Position numbers and translations under genes: made by a program. Below are positions 1 to 7,319 of a DNA stretch of 10,533 nucleotides, one piece after another. The stretch is from the NCBI GenBank assembly GCA_913054485.1, contig CAJXHQ010000061.1, forward strand, positions 1 to 10,533, in the 5' to 3' direction. Positions within the stretch are counted from its first letter, which is position 1, and every line of letters begins with the position of its first letter. This stretch comes from an uncultured Paracoccaceae bacterium (GTDB lineage Bacteria; Pseudomonadota; Alphaproteobacteria; Rhodobacterales; Rhodobacteraceae). The notes beneath the pieces were generated by a model. That model was not told the origin of the DNA. It was given only the letters and a program-made list of their open reading frames with translations, and ran no database searches.

Positions 1-1210
1 GCACTTCAACCGGATCCAGACCCAGCTTGTTGCAGGCCGTGTCAATCACCGATTCCACTGCAAAAGCAGCCATCGGCGCGCCGGGCGCACGGTAGGCGGC
101 TTGTTTCGGGCGGTTGGCGACCACGTCCCAGCCGACCTGACGCACATTGGCCAGATCATAGCAGGCAAAGGCGCACATCGCGGAAAACTCCATCGGCGCG
201 CCGGGGAAGGCACCGCCCTGCAAGCGGAAGGTGCCTTCGGCTGCGGTGATGGTGCCGTCCTTCTTCATGCCGATCTTGATGTCCATCGACGCCGAGGAGG
301 TCGGCCCGGTGGCGCGCAGCACTTCCGAGCGCTGCATGGCAATCTTCACCGGGCGGCTGGCTTTGCGCGACAGCGCGAGGGCGACGGGTTCGACAAACAC
401 CGTTGTCTTGCCGCCAAACCCGCCGCCGATTTCCGACGCGGTGACGCGCAGTTGCGAGGTTTCCATGCCCAGAAGTGCCGCGCAGGTTTTCTGCACGATC
501 CAATGCCCCTGGGTGGAGCACCACAGCTCCCCTTTGCCGTCGCTGCCCATCTGGGCGACGCAGGCGTTGGGTTCGATATAGCCCTGGTGGGCCGCTTCGG
601 TCACATAAGAATCTTCGACGATCAGGTCGGCTTCGGCAAAGCCCGCTTCCACATCGCCGTGGCCGCTTTCGTGGTGGCGCACCACGTTGGGGTGCATGCC
701 TTCCGGCACCGATGCATCCACGTAATCGGCGTTGATCACAGGCGCGCCTGTCGCCATCGCCTTGTCCACGTCGGTGACATGCGGCAGCACTTCGTATTCC
801 ACCTCGATCAGCTTGGCCGCATCGCGCGCAATCAGGGCTGAGGAGGCGGCAACCGCTGCCACGGCGTGGCCGTGATAAAGCGCCTTTTCGCCCGCCATGA
901 CGTTTTCAAGGACAAAGCCGTTTTCGCCCTCAATACCGGTGGCGAAATCTGCGCGGGTCACCACGGCCTTCACCCCGTCCAGCGCTTCGGCTTTGGAGGT
1001 GTCGATTTTCACGATCTTTGCATGGGCGTGCGGGCTGCGCACGATGGCGCCGAACAGCATGCCCGGCAGGGACAGATCGGCCCCAAAGCGCGCCTTGCCC
1101 GTCACCTTGTCCAGCCCGTCGGGGCGGTCGGGGGTGGTGCCGACGTATTTCAGCTTCTTGTCTTCCAGCTCGGATCCGCCTGACTGCGGCTTGTACTCGT
1201 CCAGGGCCAT
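1..1210 (-). CDS. Molybdopterin-binding (large) subunit of a xanthine dehydrogenase-family Mo-hydroxylase, partial
   Basis: This is the catalytic large subunit of a three-subunit molybdenum hydroxylase, which would hydroxylate or dehydrogenate a small organic substrate at a Mo-molybdopterin cofactor and pass electrons to the [2Fe-2S] and FAD subunits. Only the first 403 residues are in the window; the family usually has about 750-800, so roughly half is missing past the left edge. Visible are the N-terminal a/b-hammerhead-type region (about residues 20-150, with VTGKARFGADL at 36-46), HQGYIEPNAC (208-217), the cofactor-binding glycine loop EIGGGFGGK (260-268) and the active-site loop AYRAPGAPMAAF (372-383). 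That loop is not the AYxCSFR of form I CO dehydrogenase nor the AYxGAGR of form II, so a coxL name is not justified. The ATG overlaps the stop of the upstream [2Fe-2S] gene in TAATG, and GGGAGG lies 7 bases before it, so translation is probably coupled. The class is secure; the substrate is unknown. Confidence 0.9.
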   Translation of the reverse strand, partial: MALDEYKPQSGGSELEDKKLKYVGTTPDRPDGLDKVTGKARFGADLSLPGMLFGAIVRSPHAHAKIVKIDTSKAEALDGVKAVVTRADFATGIEGENGFVLENVMAGEKALYHGHAVAAVAASSALIARDAAKLIEVEYEVLPHVTDVDKAMATGAPVINADYVDASVPEGMHPNVVRHHESGHGDVEAGFAEADLIVEDSYVTEAAHQGYIEPNACVAQMGSDGKGELWCSTQGHWIVQKTCAALLGMETSQLRVTASEIGGGFGGKTTVFVEPVALALSRKASRPVKIAMQRSEVLRATGPTSSASMDIKIGMKKDGTITAAEGTFRLQGGAFPGAPMEFSAMCAFACYDLANVRQVGWDVVANRPKQAAYRAPGAPMAAFAVESVIDTACNKLGLDPVEV

Positions 1211-1689
1211 TATGCCGCCTCCCGCATTTCTGCTGCCGCGTCCATCACGGCGCGGATGATTTTGTCATAGCCGGTGCAGCGGCAGAGGTTGCCGGCCAGC
1301 CAGTAGCGCACTTCGGTTTCGGTCGGGTCCGGGTTCTTTTCCAGCAGGGACTTGGCCGCGACCAGGATGCCGGGCGTGCAGACACCGCATTGCAGGGCGG
1401 CGTGTTCGATGAACTTGCGCTGCAGCGGGTGCAGGGTCTCGCCGTCAGCAATGCCTTCTACGGTGCTGATTTCCTTGCCTTCTGCCTCAACACCCAGAAC
1501 CAGGCAGGAGCAGACCAGCCGGCCGTCCAGTTCGACCGAGCAGGCCCCGCAGTCGCCGGTGCCGCAGCCTTCTTTGGCGCCGGTCAGGTTCAGCTGGTCG
1601 CGCAGCACGTCCAGCAGGGTTTCGCGCGGGTCGCACAGGTATTCAGTGCTGTCGCCGTTGATTTTGGTGGTGACGTGAACCTTGCTCAT
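1210..1689 (-). CDS. [2Fe-2S]-binding (small) subunit of the Mo-hydroxylase
   Basis: This 159-residue electron-transfer subunit carries two [2Fe-2S] clusters that relay electrons from the molybdenum site to FAD. The N-terminal ferredoxin-like domain has Cys42, Cys47, Cys50 and Cys62 in the pattern CGTGDCGAC followed by a cysteine 12 residues on. The C-terminal four-helix domain has Cys101 and Cys104 (QCGVCTPG) and Cys136 and Cys138 (NLCRCTGY). All eight ligands are present and the length is normal for the family. The start has a strong ribosome site, AAAGGAG 7 bases upstream, and overlaps the end of the FAD-subunit gene by 4 bases (ATGA). The stop shares one base with the start of the large-subunit gene. 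The protein has no signal peptide, as expected for a cytoplasmic CO dehydrogenase-like complex. Confidence 0.96.
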   Translation of the reverse strand: MSKVHVTTKINGDSTEYLCDPRETLLDVLRDQLNLTGAKEGCGTGDCGACSVELDGRLVCSCLVLGVEAEGKEISTVEGIADGETLHPLQRKFIEHAALQCGVCTPGILVAAKSLLEKNPDPTETEVRYWLAGNLCRCTGYDKIIRAVMDAAAEMREAA

Positions 1690-2552
1690 TTGCTGGCTCC
1701 TTTGGCGCGCCCGTAGGCGATTTTTGCGGTGCGCTGTGCCAGCACGCCCGCCACATGGGTGCGGAATTTCACGGTGCCGCGTTTGTCCGTGATCGGGTTG
1801 CAGGCGGCAGAGGCTGCTGCGGCCAGTTTTTCCAGTGCTGCGTCATCCAGGGTTGTGCCGATGATCGCATCGGCGCAGTCCTGAACCAGCAGCACGGTCG
1901 GGGCGACCGCGCCCAGCGACACGCGCGCTTCGGTGATCACATCGCCGTCCAGGCGCAGGTTCACACCGCAGCCGACAACCGCGATGTCCATTTCGGTGCG
2001 CGGGATGAACCGCAGGTAGGCATCGCCGCCGTTTTCACCGCGTGCAGGCACATGCACGGCCGAGATCAGCTCTCCAGCAGCCAGCGAGGTGCGTCCGGGT
2101 GCGGTCGGGATATTCTCCGCTTTCTCGCGGCGGGTGCCGTCCGGGCCGGTCACGGAGACTTCAACGCCGGCCGCGACCATGGCGGGCACGCTGTCAGCAG
2201 CAGGCGAGGCGTTGCAAAGGTTGCCAACAAGCGTTGCGCGCCCCTGCACCTGGGTGGAGCCGATCAGGTCCATGCCTTCCACCAGGCCGGGCCAATCCTT
2301 GCTCAGTTCCGGGTGCTCCTTCATCTCGGCGCCTGGTGCGGCGACACCGATGATCCAGCTGCCGTCCGCTGCGCGCGTGATATCACGAGCGCCGTCTATG
2401 TGTTTGATATCAATGAGCGTATCGGGCGTCACGATATCCGCCCGCATCTGGACGAGCACATCGGTGCCACCCGCCAGAAACCGTGTCACGCCGCTGGCAT
2501 CACGGGCGCAAGCCGCCGCTTCAGCAAAGCTGGCTGGAGTGAGATAGTTCAT
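1686..2552 (-). CDS. FAD-binding (medium) subunit of the Mo-hydroxylase
   Basis: This 288-residue protein is the FAD-binding subunit, which passes electrons from the [2Fe-2S] clusters to an external acceptor. The N-terminal PCMH-type FAD domain shows FLAGGTDVLVQM (about residues 25-36), a form of the AGGxxLL motif that contacts the FAD pyrophosphate, and LVGNLCNASPAADSVPAM (about 107-124), the second conserved flavin-binding block. The C-terminal part (about 175-285) matches the CO dehydrogenase flavoprotein C-terminal domain, with LRFIPRTEMDIAVVG near its start. The length is normal. The ATG is preceded by GAGG at a spacing of 6. This is the first gene of the operon, so the promoter should lie in the 121 bases up to 2673; I could not identify convincing -35 and -10 boxes there. 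The order FAD, FeS, Mo is the coxMSL order, but substrate assignment depends on the large subunit. Confidence 0.95.
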   Translation of the reverse strand: MNYLTPASFAEAAACARDASGVTRFLAGGTDVLVQMRADIVTPDTLIDIKHIDGARDITRAADGSWIIGVAAPGAEMKEHPELSKDWPGLVEGMDLIGSTQVQGRATLVGNLCNASPAADSVPAMVAAGVEVSVTGPDGTRREKAENIPTAPGRTSLAAGELISAVHVPARGENGGDAYLRFIPRTEMDIAVVGCGVNLRLDGDVITEARVSLGAVAPTVLLVQDCADAIIGTTLDDAALEKLAAAASAACNPITDKRGTVKFRTHVAGVLAQRTAKIAYGRAKGASK

Positions 2553-2673
2553 GAGAATCCTCGCGTTTCCCCGGCTGGTCCGGGTTGTCGGGGCAAGGAT
2601 AATGTGTCCTGTGCTGCCCGTCTATCCGCAAGCGTCATGAGACGCCGCGAACGGACCAAACAGCTGGGAAATG

Positions 2674-2883
2674 TCAGGCGGCGCGCAGGCCGCGTTCGTA
2701 GGCGGCGGTCAGGATCAGCTCCCACTTTGGCGGGGTCGAGCGGAATTCCGGTTCAATATCGCATTTTAACGGTGTGCGAAGCCCCTGCGGCACAGTGCGG
2801 GCAGCGCGTGAGACATGCACTTCCAGTGCCCAGAAAGTTTTTAGCAGGGGATCTTGGGAAATCAATTCACTTAAAAGGGTCAC
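2674..2883 (-). CDS. Small hypothetical protein, 69 residues, unrecognised
   Basis: I do not recognise this protein. The frame opens with GTG and encodes 69 residues, starting TLLSELISQDPLLKTFWALE after the initiator and ending in a basic helix-like stretch, AAYERGLRAA. It has no cysteine cluster, membrane segment or signal peptide; the middle (about residues 30-52) is rich in proline and charged residues. Codon use in the second half is like that of neighbouring genes (GCC, CTG, CGC, ACC), while the first 20 codons are more AT-rich. No good Shine-Dalgarno site precedes the GTG. A weak promoter-like pair on the minus strand (TTGAGC, 18 bases, AATAAA) ends about ten bases before the start, so a near-leaderless transcript is possible. 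It lies alone between two minus-strand operons, 184 bases from one and 121 from the other. It could be a real small gene, a remnant or chance. Confidence 0.4.
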   Translation of the reverse strand: MTLLSELISQDPLLKTFWALEVHVSRAARTVPQGLRTPLKCDIEPEFRSTPPKWELILTAAYERGLRAA

Positions 2884-3003
2884 GTTTCTATTCTTTATTG
2901 TTCAGTTTCAGTGTTTTGCTCAATGCCGGTGTTCCGGTTCCGGCCTGAGAACGGGTGAGTCGTCTCGGAGGGAATATCCGCTTGCGGTTGCATAACTCTG
3001 ATT

Positions 3004-3019
3004 GCTTTGTTCACAAAGC
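3004..3019. repeat. 16-base perfect inverted repeat
   Basis: GCTTTGT and ACAAAGC flank a two-base centre (TC), giving a perfect 7-base palindromic arm pair. It lies 48 bases past the stop of the AttH-like gene and upstream of the small hypothetical gene. On the minus strand it can fold as a 6-base stem with a TGAA loop, but no T-run follows, so it is not a standard intrinsic terminator. It could be a regulator-binding site or a weak transcript-end structure. The rest of 2884-3067 shows only an AT-rich block around 2870-2925. Confidence 0.3.
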
Positions 3020-3067
3020 CACCCGAACATCAGCTCTTATGTTTTTACGGTAGAATTACGATCCGCC

Positions 3068-4117
3068 CTACCGGTAGCCGGTCATTTCCAAATAGCCGGA
3101 TCCTGTCCTGTTGCCGTGCACGGTGACCGGTCCTTCCCAATAGGTGAAGGAATGCTGCATCCAGGCATCGGGATTCAGGGCCCTGACCGTGACATCGATC
3201 CCGTGGTCCGGAACCTGGACCTGCCAGGCGACCGGCACGTCCCCGGAGGGCGAATAGGCCTGCGGCAAGGCTGTGAAAGAGCCGGGCGGCAGCGGGGTGG
3301 TGCTGCCATCGGAAGCGATGAGGCTGCCCGAGGTGAAGCCCTCGCGGGGCCCGCGCAGAACGAAGCCCATCAGTTTTTCACCGGTGTCGAAGCGGAGTGA
3401 GAACCAGTCCCAGCCGGTCTGATCCGGTGACAGCGGCTGGCTCGACCATTCCCGGTCCAGCCAGGCTTTGCCAGTGACACTGGTTTCTTTACCGTCCAGC
3501 GTGACGGTGCCGGTGGCGCGGTAGCCGGGCTGGGAGTAATAATAGCTTGCCTGCCCGTCGCGGTATTTTACGGAATAGCCCCGGTCGCCCTGAAGAATGA
3601 GCGGTGTTTGCGCCGCCAGTTGCAGGCTGTAGGAAAAGTGGTCTCCGGAGGCCTCCAAAAACAAGTTTTGAAGCGCTGTATCAGGTGACGTCATGTGCCA
3701 ATCGCCGATACGGGCGCTGAAGGGTGCCGGTGTTACCCCTGCCGCGCCGGTGCCGCCGCGGGCAAGGCGCTCGGCGGAAGTGTGGCGCGTTGCCGTGGTC
3801 ACGGCGGCATGTCCCATCCAGATCTGCGGGCTTGCCCAGCCTTCGGTGTCGCCGGGGCGCAGGGCGCTGCGGAACAGCGTCCATTGTATGCCCATCGGGT
3901 CTCCATCCTCATCTTTCAGGTTGGCGGTCAGGTACCACCATTCGATCCGGAAATCCGGATGCGGGCTGTGGTCGCGGGGAAACTGCAAAGCGGTGCCGCG
4001 TTCAGGCAGGGCAAAGCCTTCCGCCGTGCTGCCAAGCCCGGCATAGCCCTGCGCTGCGGCTGTTGCCGGCCAGGCCAGGATCAGAAAAGTGATAAGGGCT
4101 CGGAACCTAGTTCTCAT
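3068..4117 (-). CDS. AttH/CrtC-like secreted lipocalin-fold protein
   Basis: This 349-residue exported protein belongs to the AttH / carotenoid 1,2-hydratase-like family, whose members have a two-lobed calycin (lipocalin-like) fold. It has a Sec signal peptide: basic residues at 2, 4 and 6, a hydrophobic core at about 7-17 and an AAA|QG cleavage site near 22/23, so the mature protein should be periplasmic. Family blocks seen are FRIEWWYLTANL (56-67), KAWLDREWSSQ (217-227), GWDWFSLRFD (235-244), YWEGPVTVHG (326-335) and GSGYLEMTGY (339-348). Position directly after an ABC permease, overlapping it by 11 bases, points to a role with that transporter in lipid or hydrophobic-ligand handling rather than carotenoid synthesis; no carotenoid genes are nearby. 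The start at 4117 is preferred over an upstream in-frame start at 4264 because it has GGGAG at a spacing of 9 and begins a clean signal peptide. The biochemical function is unproven. Confidence 0.88.
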   Translation of the reverse strand: MRTRFRALITFLILAWPATAAAQGYAGLGSTAEGFALPERGTALQFPRDHSPHPDFRIEWWYLTANLKDEDGDPMGIQWTLFRSALRPGDTEGWASPQIWMGHAAVTTATRHTSAERLARGGTGAAGVTPAPFSARIGDWHMTSPDTALQNLFLEASGDHFSYSLQLAAQTPLILQGDRGYSVKYRDGQASYYYSQPGYRATGTVTLDGKETSVTGKAWLDREWSSQPLSPDQTGWDWFSLRFDTGEKLMGFVLRGPREGFTSGSLIASDGSTTPLPPGSFTALPQAYSPSGDVPVAWQVQVPDHGIDVTVRALNPDAWMQHSFTYWEGPVTVHGNRTGSGYLEMTGYR

Positions 4118-6515
4118 GGGCAAAGACTCCCAGAAGGTGCGATGCAGGCAGGCGGAACAGCCGTATGGCGGGGATGGCGGCGGCCAGTGCTGCGGCCAGA
4201 TGTGCCAAGATAAAGAGCTGCATCCATCCTTTTGGAAACATGTGCATTGGCAGTGACCAGCCAAAGGCTTCGGGGTTGATTACCTTGAGCAGAACCCAGG
4301 CCAGCGCCAGGCCCAGTGGCAGCGCCAGAAGGGAGGTCAGGGAGGTGAGCGCCAGGCTGCGCAACAGATCCAGCCGGGCCAGTTTCCCGCGGCTGACCCC
4401 CAGCGCCCAGAGCGGCGCCAGCTGCGGCAGGCGGCGGTCCCATTGGCCCAGAAGGCTGGTCAGGATTGCAAAGCCGGCCACCGCCAAAGTCAGCAGGCTA
4501 AGCGCGCGGGTGATCAGGAAGGTTCGGTCGAACACGGCGAGCGCGCGCTCCTTGAGGCCGGACTGTCTGATCATCGCGCTGCCCGGCAGGCTGAAGGCTT
4601 CGCGCAAAGCACCGTCAAGCGGCTGCGGGGTGGCAGCGCTGGCATAGACTGCAACCCTTGTGGCGGGCAGGGCGGGGAACAGGCGGTCCAGCTCAGTGAT
4701 CCCTAGGATGATCTGGCCCTTAGGGTTGCCATAGTCGGAGTAGATGCCCTCGATCCGGTAGGAGGTTTCGGGCAAGGGGGACAGCATCTTGCCCGTGGTC
4801 AGACTATGGCGGCGGGCAAACTGTTCGCTGATCAGCACCCCCTGTCCGGCGGCCACCCGGTCCCAGGCATCCTGCGCCGCGGTCAGAACCGGCCAGTTCT
4901 CGCGGTAGTTTTGGTGATCGGCGACACCGTAGATTTCCAGAGGCGCGCCGCGGAACGGGCTTTCGGTTGAGCGGATCGGCAGAACAGCGGCGCCACGCTG
5001 TTCCAGCCACAGGCGGATCTCCTGCGCCTGCGCATCGTTTCGGGCGGTGATGTAAAGATCCGCAGCGAGGCGCTGGTCCAGCCAGGCGGTGAAGGTCAGC
5101 CGGAAACTGCCGGCCATCGTGGAGACGCCGATGCTGGTGGCCAGCGACAGCAGCAGCGCCATCAGCGCCAGCGACAAGCCGGGCAGCTGGGCACGCAGGT
5201 CGGCCCAGAACCACTGCGCCAGAGGCGAATGCGCGCGGCGTGCGGCCAGCCGGGTTGCAAGATGCAATGCAAGCGGCAGGCAAAGGGCAGTCCCCAGCAG
5301 CAGACCGCCGAGGAAAGCGAACCCGCCTGCCAGCCCGCCCGGCAGCAGCGCCGCCGCTCCGGCCAGGGCAGCGGCAAGCCCCGCCGCTGCCAGACGGCGG
5401 GCAGATCCTGCGCTGGCGCGCGCCCAGGCCAACGCACCCGGGGCGGCCAGGACCGGCAGCCGCCAGACCTGCCACAGGGCCTGACTGCCTGCCAGCAGCG
5501 TGCCGCCGAGCGCCATCCCCAGCCCGGCCAGTATCCAATCGGCCCGCAAAGACAGGCTGTTGCCTGCCGGTGCCGAGAATAATCCCGCCAGCGTGGCGCT
5601 GACGCCGGGCAGAAGAACCTGGGCAGTCAGGTAGCCCAGAAGGATGCCGGTACCGCCGCCGGCCAGCGCCATCACCAGAAGCTCGCCGAGCAGCAGCGCC
5701 GAAAGGCTGCGCTGTGGCAGTCCCATGGCGCGCAGGGTGCGGAACAGGCCGCGGCGCTGTTCGGCGGCGAGGCTGACAGTGCCATGCACAATGAAAAGCC
5801 CAACGGCAAAAGAAAGCAGCCCGAAGGCGGTGAGGTTCAGGTGGAAGCTGGCGGTCAGCGCCTCGGGGCCGGTGCTGCTGCCCGCTGCGTTCAGAGCCAG
5901 CCCGGGCCAGATCCTGCGCAGGGCAGGCAGGGTGTCAGGCTGGCCGGGCAGGACCACCAGCCGTGACAGGGCGCCGTTGCGGTTCAGCAGCCTGTCAGCG
6001 GTGGCAATATCCGTCAGCACGGTGCCGGGCGGCAGTTCAGCAGAGACGGCAATTTCCGGCCCCATGGGCGCGGAGGAGAGAGCCGCGGCCAGGCCGGGCG
6101 GCGCAACCAGCAGGCCGCGCTCCGATAGCAGGCCGGGCAGCCGGTCTTGGCCTTCTTGCCGCTCCGCCGCCGCGGCAAGGGGCGGGTGGGTCAGGGGATC
6201 TATCCCAAGCAGCTGAACAGTTCCCGCAGGGGAGCGCCAGCGCCCTTCGATCACCGGGCTGAGCCGCCATCCCTCCCGCGCCAGCCGGGCATAGGCCTCG
6301 ATCGGGATATAGCCTGCCTCGGCAGTAATCTGCGGCAGCTCAAGCGGGCGGGTCTGGGCCGAGGCGCGGGCATAGGCGCTGCGCGCCTCGCTGTTGAGCG
6401 CCTGAACGGCTGTCCACAGGGCGGTGGCAAGCGCCAGGCCGGTGACCAGCAGCAGAAATTGCAGCGGGCGGCGGCGCCAGTGCGAGAGCAGCGCGAGCAG
6501 GGCGGCGCGCCTCAT
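4107..6515 (-). CDS. ABC transporter permease, FtsX type with ten membrane helices (YbbP-like)
   Basis: This 802-residue inner-membrane permease is of the MacB/LolE superfamily in its long, duplicated form. Hydrophobic segments lie at about residues 20-40, 228-250, 272-302, 325-345, 375-392, 396-420, 445-465, 668-690, 718-744 and 763-785. Two large periplasmic domains fall at about 41-225 and 466-667. Each half ends in an FtsX-type bundle, with a likely ATPase-coupling stretch after the first helix of the bundle (EQRRGLFRTLRAMGLPQRS near 252-270; LPQLAPLWALGVSRGK near 695-710). The length and ten-helix plan match E. coli YbbP (about 804 residues) rather than the four-helix LolC or LolE. Such proteins usually extract or move hydrophobic molecules or lipoproteins mechanically and do not form a channel. 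The gene overlaps the ATPase gene by 4 bases (ATGA) and the AttH-like gene by 11, so the three are probably translated together. The substrate is unknown. Confidence 0.92.
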   Translation of the reverse strand: MRRAALLALLSHWRRRPLQFLLLVTGLALATALWTAVQALNSEARSAYARASAQTRPLELPQITAEAGYIPIEAYARLAREGWRLSPVIEGRWRSPAGTVQLLGIDPLTHPPLAAAAERQEGQDRLPGLLSERGLLVAPPGLAAALSSAPMGPEIAVSAELPPGTVLTDIATADRLLNRNGALSRLVVLPGQPDTLPALRRIWPGLALNAAGSSTGPEALTASFHLNLTAFGLLSFAVGLFIVHGTVSLAAEQRRGLFRTLRAMGLPQRSLSALLLGELLVMALAGGGTGILLGYLTAQVLLPGVSATLAGLFSAPAGNSLSLRADWILAGLGMALGGTLLAGSQALWQVWRLPVLAAPGALAWARASAGSARRLAAAGLAAALAGAAALLPGGLAGGFAFLGGLLLGTALCLPLALHLATRLAARRAHSPLAQWFWADLRAQLPGLSLALMALLLSLATSIGVSTMAGSFRLTFTAWLDQRLAADLYITARNDAQAQEIRLWLEQRGAAVLPIRSTESPFRGAPLEIYGVADHQNYRENWPVLTAAQDAWDRVAAGQGVLISEQFARRHSLTTGKMLSPLPETSYRIEGIYSDYGNPKGQIILGITELDRLFPALPATRVAVYASAATPQPLDGALREAFSLPGSAMIRQSGLKERALAVFDRTFLITRALSLLTLAVAGFAILTSLLGQWDRRLPQLAPLWALGVSRGKLARLDLLRSLALTSLTSLLALPLGLALAWVLLKVINPEAFGWSLPMHMFPKGWMQLFILAHLAAALAAAIPAIRLFRLPASHLLGVFAHEN
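4127..4131 (-). promoter_or_regulatory. Ribosome-binding site of the AttH-like gene
   Basis: GGGAG on the minus strand lies 9 bases before the ATG at 4117, inside the last codons of the permease gene. It decides the start in favour of 4117, which begins the signal peptide, over a longer in-frame reading from 4264. Confidence 0.65.
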
Positions 6516-7168
6516 GCCAGCTGCCCGCCGCTGAGGTGCAGCCGGCGGTCCAGCCCCGCGGCAATTGTTTCGGAATGGGTGGCAAGCAGCACAGCGGTGC
6601 CGGTCTCGCGTGCGAGGCCCAGCATCAGCGACATCACTGCGGCCGAGGCGGTTTCGTCGAGGTTGCCGGTCGGTTCATCGGCGAGCAGAAGCGCAGGCCG
6701 CACCGCCAGGGCACGCCCGGCTGCAACCCTTTGCTGCTGGCCGCCGGACAGTTCCTCCGGGTAGCGGCCACCCAGGCCTTCCAGCCCGAGACGCGCGGTG
6801 AGCGCCTTGATCCAGCTGCGGTCTTCGCGGCCCGCCAGGCGGGCATGCAGTGCGAGATTCTGTTCCACGGTCATCGACGGCACAAGGTTGAACTGCTGGA
6901 AGACAATGGCCACCGGGCCGCGGCGCAGGGCCGCGCGGCCCGGCTCGTCCAAGGCGGAGAGGGCCTGCCCGGCCACCGTGATCTCCCCCCGGTCAAACCC
7001 GTCCAGCCCGCCGATGAGATGCAGCAGCGTGCTCTTGCCAGAGCCGCTCTCACCGGTCAGCGCCACGGCCTCACCTTCGGCCAGCGAGAGCTGGGCACCG
7101 CGCAGTACTGCGCGCTCCGGGGGCTGGCCGGGGTAGGATTTCCAGAGGTCTTGAACTGTGACCAGCAT
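6512..7168 (-). CDS. ABC transporter ATP-binding protein (LolD/MacB/YbbA type)
   Basis: This cytoplasmic ATPase (218 residues from the chosen start) should drive the permease encoded directly after it. All nucleotide-binding motifs are intact: Walker A GESGSGKST (39-47), Q-loop Gln91-Gln92 in VFQQFNLVPSMTV, signature LSGGQQQR (140-147), Walker B LLLADEP (160-166) with Asp164 and catalytic Glu165, D-loop region GNLD (168-171) and switch His198 in ATHS. The sequence FNLVPSMTVEQN followed by DEPTGNLD is typical of the LolD/MacB/YbbA/FtsE class that pairs with FtsX-type permeases. The start at 7168 is chosen over a GTG at about 7219 because it has GGGAG at a spacing of 6 and gives the usual short N-terminus before the first strand; the 17 extra upstream residues do not look conserved. 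This is the first gene of the cluster, and its promoter should lie in the divergent gap before the channel gene. Confidence 0.94.
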   Translation of the reverse strand: MLVTVQDLWKSYPGQPPERAVLRGAQLSLAEGEAVALTGESGSGKSTLLHLIGGLDGFDRGEITVAGQALSALDEPGRAALRRGPVAIVFQQFNLVPSMTVEQNLALHARLAGREDRSWIKALTARLGLEGLGGRYPEELSGGQQQRVAAGRALAVRPALLLADEPTGNLDETASAAVMSLMLGLARETGTAVLLATHSETIAAGLDRRLHLSGGQLA

Positions 7169-7174
7169 GCCGCG

Positions 7175-7179
7175 CTCCC
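7175..7179 (-). promoter_or_regulatory. Ribosome-binding site of the ABC ATPase gene
   Basis: GGGAG on the minus strand lies 6 bases before the ATG at 7168. It supports this start over the upstream GTG at about 7219. The gap between here and the channel gene must hold two divergent promoters, but no convincing -35/-10 pair was recognised on either strand. Confidence 0.65.
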
Positions 7180-7319
7180 GCAGGGATAGTATCCGCGCCC
7201 ATCTGACGCCAACTGGCACGGCCTGTCCACCTGACCTTTGAGCGCAAGCGATAAGCTATTGAAAGATTTCGCAGTGCTGGTAACGCTAGAGGCGGTTTTG
7301 TTTTTGGATAAGGTGCCAC

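Noticed and set aside
101..841. A 246-codon open frame on the plus strand
   Set aside because: It is antisense to the Mo-hydroxylase large subunit; a composition artefact of GC-rich third positions.
1..1210. Calling the large subunit a form I carbon monoxide dehydrogenase (coxL)
   Set aside because: The active-site loop AYRAPGAP lacks the AYxCSFR signature with its Cu-binding cysteine.
2570..2584. Small hairpin CCCGG-ctggt-CCGGG in the leader of the Mo-hydroxylase operon
   Set aside because: A 5-base stem in GC-rich DNA is expected by chance; it has no T-run and no recognisable riboswitch structure.
1755..2948. A 397-codon open frame on the plus strand
   Set aside because: It lies antisense to the FAD-subunit gene, whose motifs are clear. 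The translation shows no domain and is rich in His, Arg, Gly and Ala, as expected for high-GC antisense frames.
3068..4117. Carotenoid 1,2-hydratase (crtC) of a carotenoid pathway
   Set aside because: It shares only the family fold and blocks; it is secreted and coupled to an ABC transporter, with no carotenoid gene nearby.
4118..4264. A 49-residue N-terminal extension of the AttH-like protein
   Set aside because: It overlaps the permease coding sequence, has unusual Cys/Trp/Pro-rich composition and would bury the signal peptide that starts at 4117 after a good ribosome site.
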